From Apoderus coryli (taxonomy: Eukaryota > Arthropoda > Insecta > Coleoptera > Attelabidae), in assembly GCA_911728435.2 (NCBI GenBank), contig OU452209.1, forward strand, positions 12,692,869 through 12,756,868: a stretch of DNA of 64,000 nucleotides, read 5' to 3'. The notes under the pieces are model-generated. The model was not told the DNA's origin and made no database searches. It saw only the letters and a program-made list of their open reading frames with translations. Shown in pieces: positions 11,481-23,105 of this stretch. The first letter of the stretch is position 1, and each line of letters starts with the position of its first letter. Made by a program: the position numbers and the translations under genes.

Positions 11481-11749
11481 TGTTTCGGAATGCGCTGATT
11501 GCCATCTTCATTGGCAATACAAAGAATCTTTATGGAAGCGATATGTTGGTGATTTAAACACTTCTACATTCATTTTGTGAAAAAAATGAACAATTCAGTT
11601 TAATCACAAAAATTTTGATATTGTATTAATATAAAATTTACAAAAAGAAACACAATGTAGTATAATGACTAATTGAAATCCCCAACATATTGCTTCTATA
11701 AAGATTCTTTGAGATGCCACTGAAGATGGAGTCAGCACATTCCAAATAG
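11481..11749. repeat. inverted-repeat (fold-back) element
   Basis: About 110-bp arms, 11481-11600 and 11640-11749, are imperfect inverted complements. Both contain GGAATGxGCTGA, CCATCTTCA and CAAAGAATCTTTAT blocks. The spacer is short and AT-rich. No ORF. It lies directly outside the right end of the 9940-11464 element. Confidence 0.65.
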
Positions 11750-12421
11750 AAGATAAAAATATCCCACTCCTCTTCGTTATGGATTACTTCAAGAGATAAT
11801 ACTATTTTGTTTCCTAGTGTGAGCTAAGTGTATATTAACAGTTTTGTCAAAATTTAATACCAACCAAAAACCAATAACCTTAAATCAAGTAAACATTAAG
11901 GAATTATGTGACTCCATATATCTCCAGTATGGCGGATTACGACGACTAATGTACATTACAGTGTAAAAGCTATAATTTTATCGCCCAATTTTTCATAGCC
12001 TAAGTATCCGGAGAAAACTGCTGTATATTTTATAACTATATATTACGCTATTTACGTACGTACGAAAACCGATTACCGGGTGATTGTTTGCACGTTTTAT
12101 TATCTCCGGAACACTCACAAAATTTTGAATTCAGTATGGTGTTTGTTGTGCCTTGACTAGGATTCCAGCGCTCAATTTGACCTCATATTGTGATGGAAAT
12201 TTATTCGAATGTCTATGACTTGTGTGGTACTGGAGTGAGTCTTCAGCTTACGGTATTCCATAATATATTTTTCAAGGGTCCAGAATGCAAGCAACCAAGA
12301 CATTAGAATAAATAAAGGAACATTCAAATTGCTTACTACTACTACTACTTAGAATACGTTATCAAGCTACGCTTAAATGCACCTGAATCATGGTGATAAC
12401 TATTAGACCACCCATTAACTA
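11750..12421. other. no gene recognised
   Basis: Noncoding as far as I can tell. Contains a short (ACT)n run at about 12336-12350. Confidence 0.4.
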
Positions 12422-12811
12422 CTCCTGAACAAAAGCTCCATTGGTCATCCTACTGCTATGCGTGTGGTTTTGCCTCAAGTTCTCCGCCATGCATAAGTTA
12501 TTCGGGTTATAAAAGCCGTGTTCAAAGACACTTAGAATACCTTCTTCGTCTTTACACCACAGAACATCTCTAACCTCCAACATCTCCTCAAATAAAATGA
12601 ACCACCCGTATGGGTCTCATACCATTATATTGAATAAAAGGTCGTTGGCTGTCATTATCATGGTGTGGCCGATGTATCTCACATCTGAATAACTCGCTCG
12701 CAGATACTTTTCCGGCAAAACATAGGTCTTAATCCTATTAATTCTTGGTATTTCTTTATAGGTTCTTAGGGTGTCTTTTATGGGTTTAAGCGTTTCTAAA
12801 TTTGTGCTAAT
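12422..12811 (-). pseudogene. unassigned coding remnant, 130 codons with one internal stop
   Basis: One minus-strand frame stays open from a TGA at 12814-12812 to a TAG at 12421-12419, interrupted only by a TGA about halfway. In DNA this AT-rich an unselected frame would hit a stop far more often. The translation has balanced composition, no RT, transposase or integrase motif, and a Tyr/Arg-rich block (RIKTYVLPEKYLRASYSDVR) followed by a hydrophobic strand. It does not join the LINE fragment at 13145-13330. A decayed viral structural protein, possibly of parvovirus (densovirus) type, is one idea by general appearance, but I cannot support it from the sequence. Confidence 0.4.
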
Positions 12812-13144
12812 TCAGTGCTTTTGTACAGAGATTATATAGGTGTGTAGAGGAAAGCCCCTTGATCTTCGGTTAAGTTAGGGAATCTTACTGAGCTGTGACT
12901 AAGCGCCTAACTTTGTTGACCGCACTTCAGATTTCTATGTTAAATCTTTTTTTTTTTTGTTTAGAAAGACTAGTTTCTCAGTTTCCCTGCCAACTCGCGA
13001 TACTTATGCCACCCACATTATCAACGCTGTGCCCTCTAAGGGTCAGTGAGTTCAGTTTTGTATTGGGTGCCCAAAAATAGCTTGTCACCTTCATTTAAAT
13101 GCTTTAAATTCACATATTACCTTGCAGGTCCCCTGTCTTATTCG

Positions 13145-13330
13145 TGAATAGTCCTTGGAGCTCCTTTTCATGAGCTCCCTCACTGTTATTTCAGAAAATC
13201 CCAGTGCAGGCTCCAGACGACTGTCTAGCCAGACAATTTGCTCTCGCATTGGTCACTCTCTCGTTTCTAAGTCCCCAGGAACCTAAGTAAGGTTAGCTCT
13301 GTTTTTGTTTCCCAAACATACCGAGACTTA
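13145..13330 (-). mobile_element. LINE RNase H C-terminal scrap
   Basis: Minus strand shows VPGDLE, NERVTNARANCLARQSSG (a degraded GNExAD...LAR block of RNase H) and, one frameshift later, EPALGFSEITVREL, the usual linker after the domain in LINE polyproteins. Too short and too broken to assign a clade. Confidence 0.5.
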
Positions 13331-13489
13331 TTTTATGAAGTTTATTTTCCACGGATTCCTTCTTTTCTCCGCACATACAATCTATCCATAGCAGCCTTTG
13401 TCGATCATCTGTCAAATCTCTGAAGATTTGAGAATGTCTAATACTCTCAGGAAATTTATAATCTTAATATGTACGAGTATTGCGCGATT

Positions 13490-13895
13490 AGGTTCAAATT
13501 ACATTGGTTTTCGTAAATATAAAATAAATAACAAAATACAAATATGACATCGCAACAACCCAACTAACAAACAAAAACAAATTAATTCAAAATAAACAAT
13601 GTATGTACATAATATATTAATTTGTTTTTGTTGTTAGTTTGTTACAATTTGATGTTTGTAATTATTTTATTTTATATTGAGGAAACCAATGTACTAACAA
13701 ACAAAAAGAAATTAATACAAAAAAAAAAACAATATATGCACATCAAGTTTTTAAAAATTCAGAAGTACAGATAATAATATTTTTGTCAAATTAAATTGGT
13801 TTCCTCAATATAAAATGAAATAAATAACAAAATACAAACATAAAATTGTAACCAACTAAGAAACAAAAACAAATTAATACAAAATAAACAGTATG
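13490..13895. repeat. cluster of alternating inverted repeats
   Basis: Two modules recur in both orientations: an 'AAATTGGTTTxCxxAATATAAAAT' type block (about 13495, inverted near 13660-13690, direct again near 13790) and an 'ACTAACAAACAAAAACAAATT' type block (about 13562, inverted near 13610-13640, direct near 13692 and 13850). Together they form overlapping fold-backs. Noncoding; likely nested copies of a MITE-like element. Confidence 0.6.
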
Positions 13896-14099
13896 ATATG
13901 CACTAATAGCAAATCAACCCTCAAGACTCTACAAGCAACGTAAGTTCTCAAATTAGTCCGTTGCACTATTTTTTATTTTGACATGCAGGCTGTCTTATTG
14001 TCGAATACAAAAACTAATTATGTTTCAAATTTAGAGATGATTAGCGATACAAGTTCCAGTTGTCTTTCTTTTATTATCATTTCCGCGAATGAACTCTAT

Positions 14100-15020
14100 A
14101 AGATTAACTATATAGAGCCTGTTAGGCTATTATACTTAAAAAAGAACGATCTGATTTACCCGGGCTCTGCATCGAATAAGCCTATTTTGGACACTCAATC
14201 TTATGCTGGAACCCCCAAACCCAATATCATATCTCAGTCTGCTCTCCACCAGAGCATAGTACAAATCCAGCAACTGGCCCATCTCCCCAACACCGACCTG
14301 AGACTGGTCATTGATCTTTGGCACGAAAATATCACAATGCTGATGCCACGTAAGTGTTTCATCAACCGTGAGTCCAAGAAAAGTTGCCATTTTAGCTCTC
14401 TCCAGAAGAACCTCATCAGGGCAAACAGCCAAGTGAGCATTATTCCCATTCTAATAGGTGCGAAAACGGATATAACACGTCTTGTTTCGGTTGAAGTAGA
14501 GAGAAACCAATCCGACATACAACTGTAAACACTCTGGCACTTACCCTTCAACAGGTCTAAACGTCCATTCTTTACCGATGCCAAGGCAGTAGTCTCATCT
14601 GCATCCTCGACCAAAGAGGCGTCTGGTAAGCATCGCGGTAAATCGTTGGTATACAACACAAATTGCAGGGGACACAGCATAGATCCCTGAAGCACCCCAG
14701 ATCATAGGATTCTGATAGGACAGCTCGACAAACTGTTATCTGTCCGTCAGATAACTCTCCAGGTAACACAGTGCCGGATCCCGTGCACCATAGTGTCCGA
14801 GTCTCTCCAATAGGGTCGTACTCAATCAAAAGCACAACGCAGGTCGCGGAATATTCCCACCGGACGTCTACCGTAATCAAGGATATCAAAAAGCTTTGAG
14901 AAAAAAGTCTGCAAAGCCGTAATATTAGACCGATCAGGTGGAAAACCGTGTCGAAAAAATCTTGAGGGCTCTCGAGCATACAGAATTCAAATATTTTTGA
15001 AAAGCTACTAGTCAATGCTA
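14100..15020 (-). mobile_element. non-LTR retrotransposon reverse transcriptase, frameshifted
   Basis: Minus strand in several frames: GIFRDLRCAFD (RT motif A region, about 14860), a degraded GVLQGSMLCPLQFVLYTNDL block (about 14700-14640), EDADETTALAS in place of a YADD block (about 14610), MSDWFLS, then FLGLTVDETLTWHQH and LVESRLRYDIGFGG (14400-14200). The order matches a LINE RT from palm to thumb. The catalytic YADD is destroyed and at least three frameshifts are present. Confidence 0.8.
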
Positions 15021-16249
15021 TCGTACGGTACTTCTCTATTTTAGTTTGCTCATGATACAGTAATTTCTAGTTGAAATCTCGTTTATTCTCTATCTAGGGT
15101 ATTGATATGAGCTTACAGCTACTTTATAGGAGCCACTCAGTATAACTTATGTATAGCGGGTACATCAGCGACGCTTACCGCATCTGCTCTAATATCTTTA
15201 ACGCTTTTTCAAAACCACGTAAATTGCTTTTATATGAGTTTCCCACTCTAAGGTGTCTATTTTTAAACGCATTTTCTGAACATCAGAATGATTGATGTGG
15301 GGGTGAGCTTTTGTTTTATTTCTTCTCTGAGACTGGGTAGGTGTTACTGTACTTTGTTTTTTCTTAATACGTGTACCCTGGACTTGATTGTCATTTAAAA
15401 GCTCTGCAGCTTTAATTAATATTCATATGTATTTTACTTATTTTTGACCGTTCACATCAAATAAATTTTAATATCTAATTTGATAGAATAATGTTTATAA
15501 AGGGCTGATTGATCCTTGAATATTTTGTTAGTTTTAGAGTTTTTTTTTGAGCTATTTCAGTTTATTTAAAAAAAATAGAATTTTAATAATTAAATTAATA
15601 ATAATAATAACCTTAACAAATCAAACAAATATGTCATCGAAAATTTCATAAAATCCAATCTAGTGATTGGTTGATTTCTATAAAGAAAACTGGCACCGTA
15701 GCCATTGAGTGAATTGTTTGCGTGCACGCAAGTAGGGATGAACACGTTTAAAAGCAATTTCAAATAAACAAATCAATGTAACTTTGCGACCCCGTAAATA
15801 TTCAAATAACCCCCTCAGTTTGTGTAATCATTTTGCCACATTCAGATGACTAGCGGCGTAGATACAAGTAGTTCCTTTAAATAATTGTAGAAAAAAAATA
15901 GGAGGGTACTACGCAAAACCAAAAGTTCTCTTTTTCTCTAGCCCATTCAATTTAAAACAAAAAGCGCCTTATGGTATTTTTTCATATCTCGTACAATTTT
16001 GTCGTAATTTTGAAATTTCTAAAGTACTGCAAAAGGGATTATGTTGGTATTTAAAATAAACTAAATACCATTTGATTGTTTAAGGTGACATCTAAATATT
16101 TCGAAGAAAACCCAATTGTATACTGTTAAGAAACTAGTGAAACAAATTCTAAGATATCGCGCGTTTTCCAATGACACATTTCAATCTGCGATTGGTAAGA
16201 ACCAATAGGACATACATGCCGGATTTTGCTAGTAAACTGTAGATTGTGC
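15021..16249. other. no gene recognised
   Basis: AT-rich DNA, with an AAT-rich simple stretch near 15590-15611. It probably includes the noncoding flank of the transposase copy that begins near 16250. No coding frame supported. Confidence 0.4.
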
Positions 16250-17000
16250 CTATCATATGCGATTCCTTAGATCCTCCAAATTTTCCACAGGATTAGCGTA
16301 ACCAAAGGACTTCACGTGGTCCAACATGAAAAAATCCAGCGGGCTCAAATTCGGGGAGGTCCACATTCCTGCGATTTACATATGCTATGTTGAAAACTCA
16401 CCCGACTAAAATGCGCTGGTGCACCATCGTGCATACACCAAATTGCATTTATTATTGCCAATGGAACGTTTTCCAGAAAGCCAGGAAGCGTGTGTTCCAG
16501 AAAGTCGTGCTATACCTCTCCGGTATGTCTTCCTGGCAGAAATACGGGTCCAATTAAGCAGTTACCCACAATTCCAATCTAAACGTTCAACTGATGTTGG
16601 AAATAATCCACAAGAAATAACGCATGCGGATTTTCGTCGCATCATAAATGGTCATTATGAAAATTCCTGATTGAAATTCTTAAAAATCTCGCTTCATCTG
16701 TAAAGTATCTGAAGAATTTCAACAATTTTGTGCAAAAGCCATTCTCAGAAAGAATGCTATATGCGTGGAGGTAAATCAGCAGGAAAAAGTGCTTGAACTT
16801 AAGAATGCGTCAAACAGTACTATCACTTAACCTCAGCTACTTTTCGAGTAGAATTACCTGGAGTTTCTTCAACCATGTTCGGCACATCCTCTTCCAGCTC
16901 TACTGTTCTTGCTGTGTTTGGCCTTCGTGATCCTCCACTTCGTTTTAGTGGTCCTGTTTCATGCGAAGGCGTCGATGAATGCTTTCGAAAATTTATCTAT
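16250..17000 (-). mobile_element. Tc1/mariner-type transposase relic, nearly full length
   Basis: Read on the minus strand from 17000 down: RSGGSRRPNTARTVELEEDV (the linker after the helix-turn-helix), STRKVAEV, FTDEARFLR (first catalytic Asp), ENPHALF, GNCLIGPVFLPGR, MHDGAPAHFSR (second Asp, in a HDGAPAH box), and TSPNLSPLDFFM (third position, Asp to Asn) followed by HVKSFGYANPVENLEDLRN. At least four frameshifts or stops break it. The family is the same as copies A and B. Confidence 0.85.
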
Positions 17001-17667
17001 CAGGAGCCATTTTTGGTCTTTATTAACAGTGAGTTACCCAATAGTCTCAACACAATTTAAGACACAGTCTACAGTTTCCCACGACTTTTTTTTAAGGGAA
17101 AATATTTCTTAACTTTTCATAGGACTAAACATACACCGCACTGCATTAGCTCCAAAATCGTCGTTCAAGTTTACCTGGCAAATCTCAGTGCTTATAATTA
17201 CAAGCAACTATACAATGCTTCAAAGTTTGAACAGCTACTCTGAGAAAGTTTAAGTTTACGTTCGGTAGTTAGCAATTATCGTTTTATATAATGTATGCAT
17301 AATATATACACACGTAAATACAGCTATTAGCTTCTTATCACGATTTAGCAATAATGTATTTTCAGTATCAGTATTTAGTTAAACTTCCAACAATTTATTG
17401 TATATGCATACGAAGAGTTATTTTAAGTTAATTGCACGTTCTAGCTCTTTGTTCGTAAATATGTATTGTACAGTTAAATTTGTTTTAAAAGTCCTGAACA
17501 TTGTGTAATATAATTTCGCAATAATGTTTAACTAGTTTTAGTTTTGTAAATCTATACTCAGTGGCATTGAAACGAATAATTTTTTGAACCTGAACTTGAA
17601 CCAATGTGGTAGATTTACGTCGAGAATTAAACGATAACATTTGCAATAAATTTACGCGTTGTGTATA
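17001..17667. other. no gene recognised
   Basis: AT-rich DNA between the transposase relic and the left terminal repeat of the next element. An ORF at 17799-17485 crosses the element boundary and is probably chance. Confidence 0.4.
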
Positions 17668-20600
17668 CTGCCCTGTTAATTCAAATGACCGTATCTTTTT
17701 GATATATATTGATATATATTGATATATATATATTGGGGTTAATTGGTAGAGCATACTCCGTGTGAACTTCCCCCTTTTTTTGACAATTTTTTGGTACATT
17801 AAGATATAGAATTATACATTTTCTGTTTTTTTTTGTCAAAAAATAAAGGCATTATTATTATTATTATTATTATATTTGAACGTGAGAAAAATCGATTTTT
17901 CTATTTTTTTGTAGGCCGTCCTGGTTTTCGAAAAATTTGACGCATTTTTTTAATGAGTGCTATTAAAATGGTACTTGTTTTTTATTACAAATTATAATAC
18001 ACCACAAAGTAGAAATAATCATACTTTTGACAGATACGCCTTTTTCATCTAACATTGTTTAAGCGACTTCTATATTCAAAGAGACGTAACTACATGACTT
18101 AATGGAATATATTTATTTATATTTTGATAACCTGTGTAACAAAATAAACATATTTATGCAGATTTATAAATAAAACTAAAATATGATTTATGTAATATAT
18201 TTGAACAAAAAAAAAACCAAATGGAACTCCACAACTTAAAAAATTATAATTTATCTAGTAAGTAACAACATGAGAAAACCTAGGTAGCCGAAATTAATGT
18301 TGGGAGAGTCTTACAGTTATTACAATTAATTGTCATCAATTGATTCTTGATTATTATTAACTGGAATACTTTCCCAGAATTTCAGTCGATTCTCTGGAAT
18401 TATGGGACAAAGTTTTTGGATTATTGCTTCTTTTCTCTCAACTGTTATCCCGCGTGGTTCACTTTTAATATCAGGTTTTCTTATGCCACTCTTATGACAA
18501 TTAGCTTTTAAAAAATTAATAACATTAACTGGGCCATCAAAACTAGTTTTATAGGATAACGTGTTTACACCTCTGGTGAACTTAACTTCCACCATTCCAT
18601 TGAGATAGGGTCGCGGAACTAGCCTTGTTAACTTATACTTAGATGACTCATCTTTCCATAGGTAAAAATCGTCAACTGCCATTTCTATTACTTCGGTATT
18701 ATGCGATGACTTTCTAACCGCATCAACAAAATCGTAAACCTTACCTTTTCGTTTAAGCGACTACTCTACTCTATGATGAAATGAGTCAGCTGCCATAAAA
18801 GTATGTCCAGACTCAAAATCTCTCAGGATAATAGTTTTGACGTTAAGTTCACCTGAATTTACAGCGTAAACAAAATATGTGTACAAACACCAATTTTTGT
18901 TCTGGCCTGAACAGTTATCCAACCAAATTACGACATTCTCTAAATCCCTGATTTTCTTTAAAAAAGCAAAAAAGGTGCTGACGATGTCTTCTTTCTTCCG
19001 ACCAGCGATAGCCTCATGCCACAGTACAGCAACAGGAGGGTATTTTGAAGTACCAGCAGGGACAAAACTTTCATTAAATGCAATAATTCTTGGCGTGAAC
19101 AGTATTTCTTTAAATGTATCGCATCGTGGAAGCATGATCACCTAGAGAAATATACATTTCTGTTATAGTTATAATACTAAAATTGAGAAATCATAAATTC
19201 GTACCTTCTGCAAGTCAGCTGTGTAGACTCGTGAATTGCTTGAAGTTTTGGAATCTAAAATATACATTTCTCTGGCCCTTGCATATTTCTGTTTGTGATT
19301 TTTGTAAGAGTCACACTCAAGACAAGCAAGATCATCTGTATCTAACATATGTGTGGTTTGTTTTCTATGAATTTTATACTTCTCGCAACTAAAACATTCT
19401 TCATGCCCAAGCTTCGCAAATGATACTTTCATTTCATCAACAATTTGACGATATAAAGAGTACGAGCAGAAGATATTGTATTTTGCTTTAAAACATTCAT
19501 ACATCAACTTAATGTTCACGTCACTTGGCAGATATAATCGGTTCGGTGCATGTTCTCGTCTATAATGTGATGTTGTAGGATTGTAGGACTTTATATGACT
19601 TATAATTAGTTCCCTATCAAACTTCTTCGAACTACCACCCCTTTTATCTTTTTCAGGTTTAAGTGATAAGTGTGAATACTTTAGAACGGTCCTAAGGGGC
19701 TTATCATTTTTTTCATGATGTCCCAAAGTTGTTAAATAAAATATTTTACAGACATCTTGATATCCACCTTCTGAATCTTTTAATCTATAACTAAAGGTGT
19801 ACAAGCGTCTAGATTCCTCTGAATATCCCGTTGTGGATCGTTTTTTCGGTATTTTTGAAATTTAACTTAGGTAAAAACTTTTCTGTTCTTCAGATGATAG
19901 ATTCCAGAACTGGTTATTTATATCCTGGCGGCGAAGACTTGAAATTTTGTTGTTGCTATTTTTCCTACAATTTCCTGCAGAGCTGCTGGTTATTTTGTGT
20001 TTGCTAATGAGTTTTTGCTTTTTATTTGCACGTCGTTCCGTCACACTTTCTTCTATTATTCTTCTTTTTCTAGGCAGTCCGCTTTTAGTTAATGTGTTCC
20101 TTTCTGATTTATCTACTGCATTCTGAACAAGATTCTCAATAATCTTGGAAATAAAGTGCACTTTGAGTCAGAATCAACAGAAATATTTTTGCAAACATTA
20201 ATGGAATTTTCATTATAATTATCGACTTTTGTTGTGCTTGATGGAGCTTTTCAAACAATGTCGTTAATTATTGTTATTTTCTTAGCAATTTTTTTTGTCA
20301 GTTTTTAGTTCTGACTTCCGAGACCCTTGGCTAGAGTTTGAACTAGGCGACGAAGGGATATAATCCTTGTCCCTGTCATCAGATACGTCTGATTCAGCTT
20401 CCGAAGCAACTTCCTCGAATATTTCGTAATTTTCTTTTCTAGGGATGGATAGAGCCAGGTCTAGCAACATTTTACCACGAGATTGTTTCTAAAAAAAATT
20501 TCTTATTCAGAGACTTGCACTAGATAAGTAAATAATATTTTTGGTCATGAAAGTTTTTAGTTGCAAATAGTGCTTCTCCGTTTAGTACGCGCACGCATCT

Positions 20601-21087
20601 TTTTATGAACGTTTAAGTCATTGCCTACGAAACATACCCAAATAAATAAGTAATTAATTTGTACTTACCATTTTTCAAATGAGTTTTCTTCACATTTGCA
20701 AAGAACTCTTTGCGACAACACATCACAATTAATAATAGTTTCGTTGGAATTTAAATATGTAAACAAAAATTATAGGTTAGAATTTAAAGTGACAGGTCTC
20801 ATAGCGGCAGTAACTGCAAGCAGCCTAAAACGAAATGTTAGGTGGAAAAGCCGCATCTGCAGTTACGCCTTTTATCAGTAACATTTGTAGTTGCTGCTTT
20901 TCGATTTAATAAAAATCGAGAAAAATCACTTACGCCCATATTTCTAAGCGAGATATCTTGGGTTTTATCGAAGATACGGCCATCAAAGTTACAGACATGG
21001 ATAAAGAATTCATTGTTGCCTTGTGTACTGGTCATATCTCTATTTCAAGGAATATTGTAGTTACGGCCATTTGAATTAACAGGGCAG
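17668..21087 (-). mobile_element. 3.42-kb TIR element carrying a DUF7869-type gene
   Basis: The left end 17668-17695 and the complement of the right end 21087-21060 agree at 26 of 28 bases, starting CTGCCCTGTTAATTCAAATG. Both are flanked by TATA (17664-17667 and 21088-21091), consistent with a 4-bp (or TA) target-site duplication. The only gene inside is the minus-strand DUF7869-like pseudogene 18326-20671. The right 250 bp contain several GTTAC/GTAAC-centred subterminal motifs (GGCCGTAAC, GGCGTAAC, GCAGTAAC). A (GATATATATT)n stretch lies just inside the left end at 17700-17733. The layout suggests a DNA transposon whose candidate transposase is this protein. The superfamily is not one I can name. 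Confidence 0.75.
18326..20671 (-). pseudogene. DUF7869-type family protein, intron-containing and broken
   Basis: Exon 1 ends exactly with ATG at 20671-20669, followed by a GTAAGTAC donor. Intron 1 (20668-20489) ends in a T8-AG acceptor. Exon 2 opens with KQSRGKMLLDLAL and an acidic Ser-rich region. Then come a basic segment, a DKRGGSSKKF block, paired C..C...H modules (CFSCEKYKIHR and CLECDSYKNHK), and VYTADLQK at the exon 2 end. Intron 2 (19204-19142, 63 bp, GT-AG) joins in phase to VIMLPRCD. The last part holds IWLDNCSGQNKNW and DSFHHRVE. Possible DDE-like residues: Asp 19216-19214, Asp 18919-18917, Glu 18766-18764 (spacing 77 and 50), which is inference. Damage: about two frameshifts near 20285 and 20160, a TGA near 20233, TAA at 19864-19862 and TAG at 18763-18761. 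The family name is from memory of the motif order. Confidence 0.7.
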
Positions 21088-21819
21088 TATACTCCTCAAT
21101 AGTTGTGAATAAATTATTTTTTTATTTTTCTACACGTGTCAAATAAACAATTAAAATAAGACCAACAACAATCAGAATATTTCCAATTTTTTAAAACCCA
21201 TGAAAAACAATACATATTGTTGTAAAAACAGATATGGCAAAATTACGAAAAATTATAAAAATTCTGTTAATTAAAATTTTGACCATCAAAACTGCCATAG
21301 CAGTTATCACAGATGCCTGGAAATCTGATTTGGGGACAGGATTCTCAGTATACTATAAGATTAAACAAGATATCGCTATTTTTACTACGGAACAACAACG
21401 CAATAATTGTATTGACTGCGATTAAAAAATGGACAACCCATTCTACTCCTATCATAATAAATATTGTGACCTTGCTGAAACACCTTACAAACTTCACCCA
21501 ACAATCCAAAAGAATGACGATTGGCACAAAGGACACACTATGCCCCGTTGAATATACTCTGTTATTTCTAGATTAGAATTCAATCACGGCACTTGTTTAA
21601 GCTGGGCTCGAATAGTGAATATAAGTGCGTAGGCGTGGTGAAATAGGTTACATCTTCAACTATTCAAATGCATAAATTTCCAAAATAATGGTACAGATCT
21701 ATCAGAGAAAATCATTCGTCTTGGTTTTCAATCTGCTCTACACATAAACAATATCTTGGCCTCAAATAGTATCGACGTTTTAAAGTTGATATGCAATTTC
21801 ATAGAACGTTGAAAAATTG
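21088..21819. other. no gene recognised
   Basis: AT-rich. Part of it (from about 21640) may be the degraded 5' portion of the following LINE, but I cannot confirm it. Confidence 0.35.
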
Positions 21820-22590
21820 TCAGGATCGCAATCAAGCAATGAATATTTTCTACAATAAAATGTACCTATATATATTTGATAACTGTATCCCCAAGCAAAG
21901 TTGAATAAGAAAAAATATCCTCCCTGGTTCACCCCCGAAATTATACTGAACATAAAATCAAAAGAAAGAAGCCTAAGAAATAAAAAAAAAAACAAATCCA
22001 CAACAGTCTCGCGGATTACACACACCTTAGAGCTAAAATAAAGAGAGATATTAAACCTGCATATAGACAGTATAATTCTGGATTTGAAAGTACACTACAA
22101 GAAAATCCAAATTAGTTCTGGAACTTTATAAATTCAAAGCGCAAGAATTGTGTAGATTCGCCTTTTGAGCTACATTTAGGAGACGAGACTTACTGTGGTG
22201 CAGGGGAGATTACTCAATCTTTTGCCAATTATTACGAAAAAGTGTATTCACGGGCACAAACGACAAACGTGTTCAGGGATGTGGATTTAAGTACAGAATC
22301 CTGCTTTTCAATAGAAAATATAAAAAAACTTAAGCCAAAGAAATGTGTAGAACACGATTTAATACCCAGATTCGTTCTAAAGGGCTGTAGTAAATTTCTA
22401 AGGGAACCCTTGCAAATAATCTTTAACTTATCCGTTAAAAAGCAGATGTTTCATGATCTCAAAATAGCAAGAATTACACCGATATTCAAAAATGGCGATC
22501 GATCCAATATTGAAAATTATCGACCTATTGTAATTATCTCTAATATATCTACTGTTTTTGAACTCATACTATCAGCTAAAATAAATAAAA
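21820..22590 (+). mobile_element. jockey-like LINE: endonuclease-RT linker and N-terminal RT
   Basis: Plus strand: PPWFTPEI near 21920 is the conserved linker after the endonuclease domain. Then ENPxxFWNFINSKRKNC, GEITQSFANYYEKVYS, and a 132-codon ORF (22242-22640) with KLKPKKCVEHDLIP, a PLQIIFNLSV stretch and the RT motif region ARITPIFKNGDRSNIENYRP. The copy stops at about 22585, before the palm motifs. One stop and several frameshifts lie in the linker half. Confidence 0.8.
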
Positions 22591-22639
22591 CTATTTATTT
22601 CATTATAATTTATAGGTCAGAACACTGTTCTCAACGATG

Positions 22640-22800
22640 AACTATTCACTTCATTACTGATTGTCTGTCCCTCTAATACGTAGGCTGTTTATATGGTTTT
22701 TCTCCTTTCTCGAACGCTTCCAGCAAATAGTAGTTTGTTTTACAAATTTCTGACACGCGTAAGTCCATTCCAGATCTACACTGTAAGAGAGGCACATTCT
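22640..22800 (-). mobile_element. LTR-like fragment related to the LTR at 49330-49670
   Basis: The segment 22683-22780 aligns by eye with 49523-49610: both read AGGCT..TTATAT, then TTTCTCGAAC, CTTCCAG and TCCATTC in the same order. In the minus orientation each includes a TATA-like ATATAAA. It is therefore probably a remnant of the same LTR family. No internal region is attached. Confidence 0.4.
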
Positions 22801-23105
22801 ACCAAATTAACAGAGCGCTGCGCCGGACGAGGTATAGCCTATTAAATAGGTACAGAGTCGCCCCCGGTTAATTTGAGCCGCGAGCTTTCGAGAACGATTA
22901 GATCTGATTACAATAGTATAGCCAACGTGGTGTTGCCGGATGTATTTATTTATCTCTAGGCGTAGGGAACATTTTAATATACGTCACAATATTAATAAAT
23001 AGGAATGTTAGGAGCATGCCAAATATTGAGAATACCGGTGTATCTCTACGACTAAATATATTGAGCATTCTATTTCATCAATAGTAATTCATATCAAATT
23101 TTTCA

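Noticed and set aside
20838..21035. 65-codon minus-strand ORF upstream of the DUF7869-type gene
   Set aside because: It lies in the terminal 250 bp of the TIR element; no domain is visible and subterminal repeats overlap it, so it is more likely regulatory or chance than a second gene.
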